A stretch of DNA of 64,000 bases from the NCBI GenBank assembly GCA_022376515.1, contig WTXI01000143.1, positions 31,516 to 95,515 of the forward strand. Direction: 5' to 3'. Shown here in pieces: positions 23,442 to 34,810 of this stretch; positions within the stretch are counted from its first letter, which is position 1; each line of letters begins with the position of its first letter. The notes under the pieces were generated by a model that saw only the letters and a program-made list of their open reading frames with translations, did not search any database and had not been told where the DNA came from. The DNA is from Lactifluus volemus (taxonomy: Eukaryota > Basidiomycota > Agaricomycetes > Russulales > Russulaceae). Position numbers and translations under genes: made by a program.

Positions 23442-26400
23442 TTAGGTAGATGAACCGCGATCGTATACGGCAACCCAATCTAATCCATGAACAAATTTTG
23501 AGAAATCTACCTCGGTTCTGTCTTTGCCCGCAATCCAGACCGTGTTAGCTTTGTGAAGGTATGGCCGGTGAATGGGAGGAATCCATAAAAGGAGTTCTTC
23601 ATCTTCCCCATACATCCATCCATCACTATGGACCGGGAACTTCTCCATAAAGTGATATTTCTCAACAACATCTCCTCTGGGCTTCCCTACATGAATCGTG
23701 TATCTCGTAAGGTCGAGGTGATAGGCTGCCCAATCAGAGTGGACGCACCAGAGTTGGTCGATTGGGAGAGTCTGGAGACGAGCTCACAACATCCTGTTCT
23801 GTTGTGGCATCCCACATGCGAATCGTGCAATCATCTGAGGCCGAAATACCCGTTGCCCGTCTGGTGAGAATGCGGTGGAGCGGACACACTCAGCGTGTCC
23901 AATAAATGGGCCCGCTATGGCCACCCCTGTTGCAGAATCCCACAAGCGAATTGTGCGATCATCCGAGCAGACACAATGCGCCGCCCGTCGGTGAGAATCC
24001 AACGACCTAACGATATCCGCGTGTCCAGTAAATGGGACACTATACTTGGCCTGACGCAGAATCCCACACCGAATCGTGCATCGAACGAGGCTGAGGCAAG
24101 TCTCTGCCCATCTGGTGAAAATGCAATAATTGACCCTTCAGTGTGACCAGTAAACGGCCCGCTATGCTCTTCTGTCGCAGCATCCCATACGCGAATCGTG
24201 CAGTCCTTCGAGGAAGACGCGATGCGTTTCCCGTCTGGTGAGAATGCAACAGAGAAGACAGCCTCAGTGTGTCCAGTAAACGGGCCCGCTACAACCTCTC
24301 CCGTTATGGCATCCCACACACGAACCGTGCGATCGTTCGAGGCTGACGCAATGCCTGTCCGTCCGGCGAGAAGCAACAGAGTAGATAATATCGGTATGTC
24401 CGGTAAATGGGCCGCTGCAATATTTCCTGTTGCAGTATCCCACACACGAATCGTGCGATCTCGCGAGGCGGAGGCGACCCGCCGCCCTTCAGGCGAGAAA
24501 GCAACAGAAATGACCCAATTGTGTGACCAGTAAATGGGCCTGCTGTGACCTCTCCTGTTGCGGCATTCCACACACAAAGGTGCAATCTGGAGAGGCAGAA
24601 GCTATCCGCTGCCCATCAGGTGAGATTGCAACAGAAAAGATAGATTGGGTATGTCCAGTAAATGAATCCCTTCCCTCTCCTTTTTTGGCATCCCACACGC
24701 AAACTGTCGATCTGCCGAGGCCGAGGCAATGCGCTGCCCGTCCGGCGAGAGCGCAACAGAAAATATCGATCGGTATGTCCAGTAAATGGGCCTGCTACGA
24801 TCTGCCCTGTTGCGGATCCCACACGCAAATCGTGCAATCAGCGAGGATGAGGTATGTGGACCCGTCCGGTGAGAATGCAATGAGTAGATAGCATTGTGAG
24901 TCCAGTGAACGGGCCGGCTACGACCTGTCCCGTTACTGTGTCCCAGACACGAATGGTGCAATCGTCAGAGGATGCGACGTGCTTCCCATCCGGTGAGAAT
25001 ATAACACACCGAACGCATGTAGTGTGTCCAGTAAACGGGCCGCTATGACCTCTCCGTTGCGCATCCCACATGCGAATCGTGCAATCTTCAGAGGCAGAGG
25101 CGATACGTTGCCCGTCTGGTGAGAATGTAACACAGGACCTAGCGATGTGTCCAGAAATGGGCCTGCGACGACCTCTCCAGTTGCGGCATCCCAAACACGG
25201 ATTGTGATCGTCCGAGGACGAGGCGATGTGTTGTCCGTTCGGTGAGAATGCAACGCATCTGACCCAACTCGTGTGTCCAGTAAATGGTCCCGCTACTATC
25301 TCTCCTGTTGCGGCATCCCACACGCAAATCGTGCGATCGGCCGATGCCGAAGCGATGCGTTTCCCGTCAGGCGAGAATGCGACAGAGAAGACGAGATCGT
25401 GTGTCCAGTAAACGGTCCCGCTACAATTTCCCCCGTCGTTGCATCCCATACCGAATCGTGCATCTCCGAGGCTGACGCAATCCGGTGCCCATCTGGCGAG
25501 AATACAACAGAGTAGACATTCCGTCATGTGCTCGAATCGTCATTTCCAATGCTGGCCAATCAGTTAACTGTCCGCGCCTCAGACCCAATGTGCGGGAGTA
25601 TAGGTGAAGGTGGTGCTCGACGATGCGGAAGAGGGTGGCGCGAAAGGGAGAGCAGATATATATATATGCGGGACGCTTCTTGATATCGCCATCCCGAAAT
25701 ACCGCACAAAGCGAATGCGTCATTGACTAATGCCAATATGTCCTCAACCTCTGATTGGGATGATTGCTGCAATTGAACCCATAGTTACTACATGTCGTAC
25801 AGCGTGATACGATGTGCCTACCTTCCGTTGATCAGACCGCAACCATGTGTTCAGAGATGCCAGTGCCTGTGAAGCAAGACTGACACTGTTCTTGATGCTA
25901 AGCACTTCCAGCCAAAAAAGGAATCTTGTCTTGAACAGCGATCGAAGTTTTGGAAAGAGATCCTGTTCGATACCGAGGCGTTCTAAATGATCACCCCAGA
26001 AAACGCACGCATACGATAGAGCAGGTGGAATATATTTGGAATTCGAGATTCGAGATCTGGCACATCCTGTTGGCAAGGTATGACGATTCCAGTTTGCAAA
26101 TATTGAATTTGAGGTTATTAGCATTAATCCAAGACAGGAATGTGCCAACTGACGATGAGCCTTGCCAAGGTCGATGTGAAATACCCCACTCCTCTCATTG
26201 GCCAGGAAGTCACGAAATGAGGTGTGGAGAGGAACGATCGGGAGGGTATCATCGGATGAGGTCACATTGCTGAGAAGTGAGCCAAGGTGACGGAGCATCT
26301 CAACAACGCAATCGGAATCCTCGGAATCGGAATCTTCGGGTCAGAGTCCTCGGGATCATCCTTGGGTGCATGCTGTCGCAGAATAGTCAAAGAACGGATG

Positions 26401-29065
26401 GACAGCGGCATCATCGCAGCGAAAAGTGTCCCATCACAGACCGAAATAGTGTCTGTGCTGCAACCGGTTCGAAGTATCCTTCCAGAACTTCCCTGTATAG
26501 CTGGTCCAACGGATCCCGTCCATCGCGATCTCGAGAGTGCCCCAATAGACGCTGTATCACCTTCTTCCTGTTAAACCCAAAGCTAGGAGGAGGATTGTTT
26601 ATCAGCCCGCATCCAACGGCTGCCCACTGAAATAACCCTTCGCAGCATTTGCCAGTTTGACACCATACTTTTCGAACACCTTCAAGGGGAGTTCGTTCTC
26701 GAGATACAACGAATATCTTGCTCCGTCTTGGCAGCCAGCTTGGGATCGTCTATGTAGATGGTGCGTACGGACGGCGCGTCACCAAACACACGTTCGATTC
26801 TATTTTCCGGCCTCGAGGTGATGAGGACCGAAAGTTCGAAGGCAGCTCGAACAATGTTCAGCAAGAAATTTGTGTAATCCGTGTTGGCCAATTACGTCAC
26901 CGCTCTCATCCAACGCATCGATCACGATAAGAACTGGTTCCACAAGCTGAAGGTCTTGACTGGTTCAAGGAGGAGGCGTCGAAGAGCGTGGGATAGTGTC
27001 GTGTACTACAAAGAGACGAATCATTCTTCAGCACCCTCCCGAGGGCGAGTTTGAATGGAGGATAGCGGTCGGAGAGATCGCGAGCAAGTGTCGTGAAGAG
27101 CTGGTGAGCCTCATCTTTGGAGCCCTCCTTTCGTAGAAAGGCGAAGTAAGAGCCGAGATGTTTGGTTTGTAATTGACGGGCGACTTCATGTGCAATCGAT
27201 GACTTTCCTGTGCCAGCCTGGCCGAGGAGGACGAGTCCACGTTGAGATGCAGGATTCTCGACCCAGTTGATGATATGGTCCAAGAAGTCTTCTCGTGTGC
27301 CCGGAAGACAGCGCCTGTCATCGCCAAATCGCCAGCCTCCTTTATAAGGCAATTCTCTGATGGTTGCGTCCAGTTCTTTATCCCAATCTGTCAGATCGGC
27401 CATTGGACGATCCAGAACATCAGGAGTACGCACCATGTTCCAGCACAGCACCCCCTGTGATGACAGCAGTACCCGCGAGGAAATTATCCGTAGTCGAGCA
27501 AGGTTCGTGCGGTACTCATCAATCTTCCCGTCAACTTGGCGCACGACATTCTTCAACGTCCGCTTTCCTAAATCAGATCTTTATTATGATGAATGACCAC
27601 AGAAAGGCCAAGACGACGTACCGACTTGTACATCCTTCGCATACGATATGATAAATTTGGCACATTCCGAGACACACTCCAGCATCTCATCCAGGATTTT
27701 CGGTTGCGTAGACTCCGGGTCCATGTCCTCAAAAGGTCCGCCTTCTTCACAAAGTCAAACGCATCCAGAATTGCCTGAAGTAGTGTTCTGATGTTGTCGT
27801 CACGCTTCAACTGGAGTAGCAAAGTCTGACGACAGGTGAAAAAAATTTGAACTATGGATATCCTCTGACAGAGCACGGAAACAAACCTCAGGAATCATTG
27901 AGAGCAATTTCCATGCTAACGTTGCATGGGGGAACAACTGAACAGCAAAGTTAGTTTAGCAACGGATACACAAAAACCATGACAATGTTGGTCATACTTC
28001 AGCAATTGGGTCGACAGTGTCCATCACTTGCTTGATAACAACGATGGCTGTCTTCCATGTTGTGATCGTACCCATAGCTTCCGTGGCTTCCTCGGCACGA
28101 CCAAGAGTACGTGATATCTCCGCCTGGCTGTCTACTACTGGTCTCACAGGAGAGTCGCCCTCAGTGGGAACTGGAACGTCATACGCCTAAGAGATAGAGA
28201 GGCGGCAACACGTGGGTTGCCTGGTTTCATAATTGAATTGGATAGTAGGACGTACAACGCCTCCTCCTTTAACAACCGAATCATCCAACTCTGTCGTCAC
28301 AGGATTCGATGTATTGACCGCCGTAGTTAGAGAGGAACTCGCTTTCGTGGATACGGTGATCGTCAAGACTGTACCCGGCTCCGTTGGGTGTCTGCCACGT
28401 CCTTCAGCGCCGCTAAAAACAATATCAAGTTCTATATGTAGGACGATCAGTAAGATGCACGAGTAAGGACTCGAAGAAATAGACGAACCGCGTCGGGATT
28501 CACAGGTTATCACCTCCTGCCCGAGAAGCAGGTCTTTTCGCATGGTTCTCTTTGCAAATAGAGAAAAAGTAATACGAGAGAGCGGTTGTACGGCACTGCG
28601 TGGGAGTCAGTTGGGCATTGAAACGGATATACGACATTTCTCACAATGTGTCGACTTTCTCATTCCATTCCACATGCTGAGCCACGCTTTGCATAGATCG
28701 GGTCTGCCACGTTTTCTCCTCGCTGGTCACAGTCACATAATATCGTCTCTCTTTTCCCGGGAGGGATTTCAGAGGAGGGAGATTGCGCGCCCGGAGGACT
28801 GACAAAGGAAAGAATTCAGTGTTTATCAGGGCAGCATCACCAAAAATACCTACTAGTCACTTCAAGCTGGAGTATGTTCGGTGGTGTTTTGCTGACTTGA
28901 TCGCTGATCAAAGGCAGTTTTATGAGCAGATATCGAAATGAAATGGGGGTGACTGATATACCTGATTCCGGATTTTTGAGGATCTGGGCTGCAGTAATTG
29001 GTCAATATCGGTGGACATCGGGTGGGAGAGGCTTTGACATACGAATTCGGTTGTGCGAGCGACAT
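23442..29065 (-). pseudogene. NLR A: C2-NACHT-WD40 gene, heavily frameshifted
   Basis: This has the same layout as NLR B and C, reading from an ATG-containing exon at 29065 (MSLAQPNSY) to a conserved tail ending VYDRGSST at 23442. The C2/linker part lies at 29.1-28.0 kb, the 17-residue exon near 27.9 kb, and the helical exon at about 27.83-27.63 kb. The NACHT exon is at about 27.56-25.8 kb (GQAGTGKSSIAHEVA intact) and the WD40 part at 25.6-23.7 kb. Small indels occur throughout: in exon 1, soon after NLARLR, in the middle of NACHT (near 26.95 kb), and in most WD40 blades, so the blades fall in all three frames. Repeat order is unchanged. It is clearly a dead member of the family. Confidence 0.88.
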
Positions 29066-29535
29066 CGTAGATCGATGTAAGAAGTTGGGATTGAGATAAC
29101 CCACTGGCATGCGGTCGTCCGCGGTTTGTCAGAGCGCTTCGTCATTGGGACCAAACAAACAACGGTCAGAAAAAAGGCGCCGGTGATACCTTGTCGAGGC
29201 AGTGCAGATTCGTAGTTTGGTGGGAGGAGAACTGAACGTGAGTGCCTCTCAAGATCTCAAGATCCCAAGGTCTATCAATTCTTCTCTTCCCTACAGCTGC
29301 TACACCTCGCTCCCTTTTCTTAAAGAGTTTGAGTTGGGACTTTGATTACTGTCAATATATCGCATTGGACCTTGAACCTGGTTTTGACTCTGAAACCAGA
29401 AAATGCCGATTGTTTGCTGAAGCTGGTCTTGGGAAGGGTGTTATGTTGGGTGAGATTGATATTATTTTTCCGCACCTTTTTTTAGTTACTTACTAGTATT
29501 TGCGATCAGCCCTACCTAATAGAGCTGACGTCGAC

Positions 29536-30300
29536 TCATGTACCATAGTAGGAGCCAACGGAATGAAGTCGGGTAACCTTTTCACGTGTTTGACATTCAT
29601 CCTTACCCTCGCACACTGGCGTAACGTAAACAAGGTTCAGTGGAATCTTGACTGATAGCTGATGAACATGGATGAATTGTGGTAACTTATACAAGTACAC
29701 GGCAAAGAAGAGAATGAACAAGAGATATGAATGCAATCGATGCATGACAGCCAGCTACATAGTCCCGTATACGGTGAAGCTGCAAGGCAGTTCGTACCCT
29801 GAATCAGATGGACCCTCCTGTGTCCCATTTCCACGTACCCTTTCAAGCAGAGAACGTAAGTGCAGGTGTGGCGCATCTTTGATACTACCCTAGCAAAAGG
29901 GGGCCTGCCTTGGGGAATCCGACCGCTGAGCCTGGAGCGCCGGAGGGGACTTTGACTTTGACGATTGCGCAGCCTCGATGAAAGGCATCGCACGTTTCTC
30001 ACACGCAGCACCAATGGCGGTCTCCTCGTCAGTAGTTTCATTCAACTGCTTCGCCCTGGACAGCTGGACGCTGGCTTCTGTGGCGCTCCCAGGGCTAGAC
30101 GTTGTTGGCATGGGTGTTGTCTCCTGATAGACACCCCCGCACTCCCTCCTGTTCTTGAGGTATAGTTGGTTCCGTTTCCTCGGCCTTTCGTTGGCCCGGA
30201 GTTCGGCCAGAAGGAAGATATCTGGAATTTGGGTGGCAACAACGATGGGTACATAGGAAGCGGGATGTCCCCGGTTGGGTCGAGCCAACGACTAGTGAAA
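29536..30300 (-). repeat. Block X, copy 1
   Basis: Block X recurs near 31.9, 40.8-41.9, 44.1, 46.8 and 56.7-57.6 kb. On the minus strand it has a piece read as LRANERPRKRNQLYLKNR (elsewhere LNKRKAEEEESTVPQ), a piece around GSATEASVQLSRAK, and a hydrophobic N-terminal-like piece (MHRLHSYLLFILFF, elsewhere MHRLYSYLLLSLFLVV). I do not recognise it. No single copy has one open frame, but the recurring MHRLxSYL start suggests it derives from a small membrane-protein gene. Confidence 0.55.
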
Positions 30301-30369
30301 CAAACAGCGAGCAACAAGTGAGAAAGAGTCAAGGTCAGAAAAGAATGAAAAGGGCAAGGAAAGCACACC

Positions 30370-31110
30370 CTGTTAAGATGGGATGAGGGGCAAGAGCCCA
30401 GCGATGCAGAGCGCGACAGAGAAAACAGCCACCAAGACCACCACAGGAGTAGTAGCGCTCATCGCTGCCCACTTGAACCACCTGTCATTAAGTTTGGCCC
30501 TTCTCCTTCACAGTCACCCGCGGCAGCTAACAGCAGGGCTAACAGTTGCCCACTTCCAGGATAGGCATCAGCGACACGAGCAGCTGCAGAAGGGGAAGGG
30601 CTGGGGAAGAAGCAGTGATGGTGTCCGCGGTGGCGGTGGCAGGGCTTCGTGTCAGATTGAGTGCGGCGCGCCCAAACTTGTGATGGGTCGAGATGTGTAG
30701 CTGAATGCGCAGACGACGTCTTGCAATCCGTCTGGTGAGACTAAGGCCTGTGCAACAGCAGAGAGGGTCGTGAGTCTCAGATGGCCAGCACTGGCGCCCG
30801 AACCTAACAAGAGGCTATGGGGTGAATGTCATTTGGATTAGGGGCGCATAGGCCAGACTACACACCAACGCCCCAAGTCTTCGCGTGGGCTGGGCGCTTG
30901 GCAGATTCGTGTCGGGTGCCCTACGCGGGCTGTCCTCGTCGTACGACGGCTACATCATCACCGATGGAGTCTTGTCCATCGAGCGACCTGAGGAAAGAAC
31001 CACGGCCCATTGCCCTGAGTCATCAACATCCCAGCGGTGGAGAAAGAAAGTACAAGAAATATCTTCGGCCATTCCGAGTCAGCCCCTAATTCTTGGTCTC
31101 ATACTGTGCT
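30370..31110 (-). pseudogene. Decayed DOMON-b561 fragment
   Basis: This stretch aligns loosely with the gene at 20652-22348. A ttgcaatccgtctggtgag stretch near 30720, the sequence near 30835 (tgaatgtcatttgga), and the 5' end near 31000 (gaggaaagaaccacggcccat) match the exon that encodes the DOMON core and its upstream intron. The b561 helices are largely lost and no frame is open. It is a relic from duplication of the cassette. Confidence 0.5.
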
Positions 31111-31389
31111 AGGACCCACAACAAGGACATACATTGTGCCGCCTATGATCGGCTACGAGGATGAAGCTTCGATGAAGTAGGGCGACTACAGTACTGTGGC
31201 CGGTTTCGCTCGTGAAAAGGAGTGATACCGTGACTATCAGTCAGGTGATCCTTCGCCTATAACAGCCATAATCTGAACATTACCCTACAGCTCTCTGCTT
31301 TCGTCACAGACCGGCATACTCGTGATCGCCGTTGGCCATCTCCACCTCAAGGACGGCCCCACTCTCTAGTTCATCGACTCGTGTCCACA

Positions 31390-31760
31390 GGCTTCAACTT
31401 GAAGCTTGAAGATTGACATGTCCCTAAAACCATCCGCACACATCCGTCACGACAACCCCATCCGCATGGCTAGCTGGGTCCAAGATAGCTCTCATTATTG
31501 ATGCGTGGGCCTGACCAAGCAGTAATTTTGACTTTCTGTACACCAAACAGACCTTCGTTTACTGGTGAACTCAGAAACCTGGGGGCACTTGGCGCGTTCG
31601 CGTTTGACAAGTAAGGATTGGCCCTGCGGAAGGGTACGAGGGAGAGGATCGCTAGGTGCGTGGTGCCACCACTCTCGTTTCTTCTGCTGTCACCCTTACC
31701 TTCCATTGCTCTAGCCACTCGTTTGTTAATTCCTGATGTCATCGTCGCGTCGTCCAAATA
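31390..31760. repeat. Block S, copy
   Basis: This shares acatccgtcacgacaaccccatccgcatggctagct-type sequence and the following gtgcgtggtgccacca...cttctgctgtcacccttacctt segment with 43.7-44.0, 49.7-50.1 and 60.2-60.5 kb. No coding capacity is recognised. Confidence 0.55.
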
Positions 31761-31859
31761 AAAATTACAGTCATTTTACTGACTCCTACACGACACGCTC
31801 TCTATTTCCCTTGCATGATTTCTGGACCCTCGGTCCTGTCCCCTGAATCAGATGGGTCC

Positions 31860-32420
31860 TCCAACATGAGGCTACCGCGACATCCCGTTCCCCTGTATCC
31901 TTTCGAGTAGTAAATGTAATTGCAACCGCGGCGCGCCTGTAAAACTAAGTTCTAGCGAAAAGTACAGTGACCTGCAGGAGGAGGCTTTGGCAAACCCGGG
32001 GGCTGCGGCTACAGCACCGGCGGGGATTTTGACTTCTTCACTTATTGGCTGCGTGCACCTGGCGAAGGAAGTTACATACATCCCGTGCTCAGCGGTGATG
32101 CCAGTGGTATCTCGTTAGTTGTCGTCTTCAGTTGCTACATTCTGGATGGTAAGTGGCCGTCTTCTGCAACCGGGGCTAGACGCACCTGAGCCCACAGACT
32201 GCAGAGAAGAAAAATTCTTGCGCTGACATAGTTGCGGTGCACGTTGGCTCCTGATAGAGACAGCCGCTGCCTGCGGTACAGCCGATTCCTCTACCTCGGT
32301 CTTTCTTTTGCTCAGATTTATGTAATATCTAGAATTGGGCATCACGATGGCGACGGCGACGGAGATGGTTTTGTAAGAAGCGAAGATTGTTGGGGAGACT
32401 GGGCGAGTCAACGACTAACG
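31860..32420 (-). repeat. Block X, copy 2
   Basis: The minus strand reads INLSKRKTEVEESAVPQ near 32.3 kb, matching LNKRKAEEEESTVPQ near 46.8 kb, followed by SVGSGASSPG (compare SAGSGASSPG at 57.3 kb). The block is broken by frame changes. Confidence 0.5.
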
Positions 32421-32439
32421 AAATGAACAGCAAGCAACC

Positions 32440-33255
32440 GGTGAGTGAGACCAGAGCATTGGACGGAGACCAAGGTGAGAGGAGGATGGGCGATGCCGAC
32501 GTCGGAGTGTGGGCGCCAAAGCGATTCACGGAGCGCTGAGGCCTCTTCCGACAGCGTCGTTCACCATCACCCGCGGCAGCGTACAGCTGCCCACCCTCAG
32601 GATCGACACCAGCTGCGGGAACAACTACAGAGAGGAAAGGAGAAGGGGTGGTGATGGGGCATGTCGCCCCGGAAACGGGTTTGCTGGATGGCTACCTAAC
32701 GATCTCAATCACAGGAGCCAGTGGAAGACGAAGAGAGTGAGCTTTATTCGGAACCGACATGGAGATGTAATGTATAGTACATATTGATCTCATTTGCCTT
32801 CCATACAAAAGGGTGAGCTGCCTCACCTTCCTCAAGATACCCGACTCTAGAGACACCTTGGTCACCGCACACGCAGGACCGACTGGCCCATCTTTAGTTG
32901 CATACTATACTGGCAGTCCGAGTCGTTAATCCCGGCTAATGTACTAAAAGTGCATCAGATTCAGTTCCGAACGAACTTACACTAAGCACGTAGTTACTGC
33001 CATTTCACGCCCTCCGGACCCATCAAGTGGCATCTACGGTCCTCAGAGCTAAACTTCAAAAGACGTGGAACTGCCAAAACGTTGTGACATTTTACACATA
33101 GTAGGCCCTCCTGCTGGCCTTGTCCTATGTTGAAACAATTAAATTGCTATAAGGAGGAGAGGGTCGCGTCAAGCGATCAAAGGAATCACGTAATCAAGTT
33201 CTCAAACTCGATCGAAGAACTACCGACCAATACCGTGACCTCATAGTACACTAAT
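32440..33255. other. No gene; trace of DOMON-b561 linker
   Basis: A short stretch near 32570-32650 resembles 30510-30600 (cacccgcggcagc...gggaag), itself a decayed DOMON-b561 fragment. The rest (32.7-33.25 kb) shows nothing recognisable. Confidence 0.35.
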
Positions 33256-33259
33256 ACTG

Positions 33260-33470
33260 ATGATCCACTTTCCGCTTACTAGTTGTGGTTTCAAGACACC
33301 GGCCACACCTTCCTGTTCGTCAACTCGTGTCCCACAGGCCTCAAGATTGACACCATCCGCATACATCCCTCTATCCACATGGTTAGCAGAGTTTGCTTGC
33401 TGTCCGATACACCTTTCATTTCTGACGCGTGGAAAGTCCGGTGTAGATCATACGCGGTCACAGTGGAGCA
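33260..33470. repeat. Block S, partial copy
   Basis: This contains tcaactcgtgtcccacaggcc and cctcaagattgacaccatccgcatacatc, close to the S blocks at 49.70 and 60.15 kb. The plus strand is open for 77 codons here, but the frame is not kept in other copies. Confidence 0.5.
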
Positions 33471-33475
33471 TCCTG

Positions 33476-34230
33476 TCACATTTGCGTATCGCACACGAGC
33501 GGACTGGATGGGATGACGAATAGGAACCTGGAGATGTAGAGCGCGGCATGCAGGAAGCTTGCAAAGCCGCCGTAGCCATCATCACCACTTTTTCCTGTTG
33601 CTACCCACTCGGACTCATCTATCTTGGCATCCGACCCTCCTCCTCCGTCATCGCTCGCGGCAGCATCGGGAGCAGAGAAAAGAGGCGGAGGCGGAGGCAT
33701 GTCAGCGTCTGCCGTGGTGGGGATGCGCGTCAAGTTGAGCACGCCGCGCCCAAACCAGTGACGAATCGAGATGGGCACATTCTCATCTGCCGATTCTGAT
33801 GACGTGCGGCTGAACGCCAAGGCCCCTCCAAGACGGATTGCAAGAGATCATCTGTAACACAGCAGAGCAATCAGCCACGATTGCCGTCCGCACCTGACAT
33901 GGGGACTAGAATACGTTACTGGTCGGGTGAATGCCATTTGGGGATGCTCCTCTGTGACCTACAAAGGTCACATCATAAATCAGAATAAGCGACGCACCGA
34001 TGTCCCCTCCATATAAAGTGTGGCAGTAATTGGAGGATTCGAGTCGGGTTTGGCATTACCTCGAATGACGCCTTGCGCCGTGAGAGCGTCACGGAAGCGT
34101 AGGAGCCGTCCTCATCGCGTGACAGCACCAATGGACTACCGCCCATCATTTTCCCAATTGAGGAAAGAACGGCGATCCATCGCGCCCAGGAGTCAACATC
34201 CCGGCTGTGGAGAGAGCAAAGATAGAAATT
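33476..34230 (-). pseudogene. Truncated DOMON-b561 copy
   Basis: This is the best preserved duplicate of the 20652-22348 gene. It has AFSRTSSESADENVPIS, RIPTTADADMPPPP and FASFLHAALYISRFLFV, so it covers the end of DOMON, the linker and the first b561 helix. It then breaks off near 33480 with the remaining helices missing. Upstream exons can be followed to about 34200 (EEHPQMAFTRP-type and VTLSQ-type pieces), but with deletions. The axial His region reads ISIRHW instead of ISVHHW. It is not functional. Confidence 0.75.
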
Positions 34231-34249
34231 ACAAGAAATACTACATACA

Positions 34250-34810
34250 TGACCATCCTCATAATTTGTATTTCATGACACTGACACTTCGCGTCCTTCA
34301 ACATACTGTTTCTATCGTCAGCCTCAAGAACACCCGTTGGAGGTGCAGTCGCTTGCGGCTCGCTAGTGTGGCCACGCAGCTGCTTGGCATGGGCACCACC
34401 CAGCTCGGCCTTCCGATAATCCATATACTAACGACGGCTAATTATTAATAAGGATTCAATCTTCCTCACTAGGTTTTCTCCAAAGCAGGGTTCAGACCAC
34501 ATCCAGGGCTTGGGAGCGGACAGGTGTGGGTCATTGGCCAGCTAGCGGACGTTGAGATAAGTATTAATCTGCGGTATAACGCATCACTGCCATTTTAGAT
34601 GTTTCCAACGAAACAATCGATGGCCTTAGCGATTTCGGGGCGAAGGAGGGAACCTGAGCAAGAGAAAGAAACCAGGCTGATCTGAGACTCGTCTCAGTCC
34701 GAGTGAGCCACGTGAAAAGCCAATAAAAATGATACATTTCACCACTTTATAATAAGAATACTGGTACTAATTCCGTTGCACAAGAATGATACCTAATCGA
34801 GGTTTGGTCG
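34250..34810. repeat. 3'-flank block F of NLR B
   Basis: This is close to 22880-23441 along its whole length, including the stretches gcagctgcttggcatgggca and ggtactaattccgttgca. It lies directly downstream of the NLR B stop. Confidence 0.65.

Noticed and set aside
25650..25670. TATATATATA microsatellite at the 5' end of each WD40 exon, as a phase-variation switch
   Set aside because: The run has the same length in all four NLR copies and encodes the HIYI residues. No length variation is visible in this window.
30042..30368. Overlapping 108- and 132-codon minus-strand frames in block X as separate genes
   Set aside because: Other copies of block X do not keep either frame whole, so neither is supported as a gene. 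The region is listed as a repeat.
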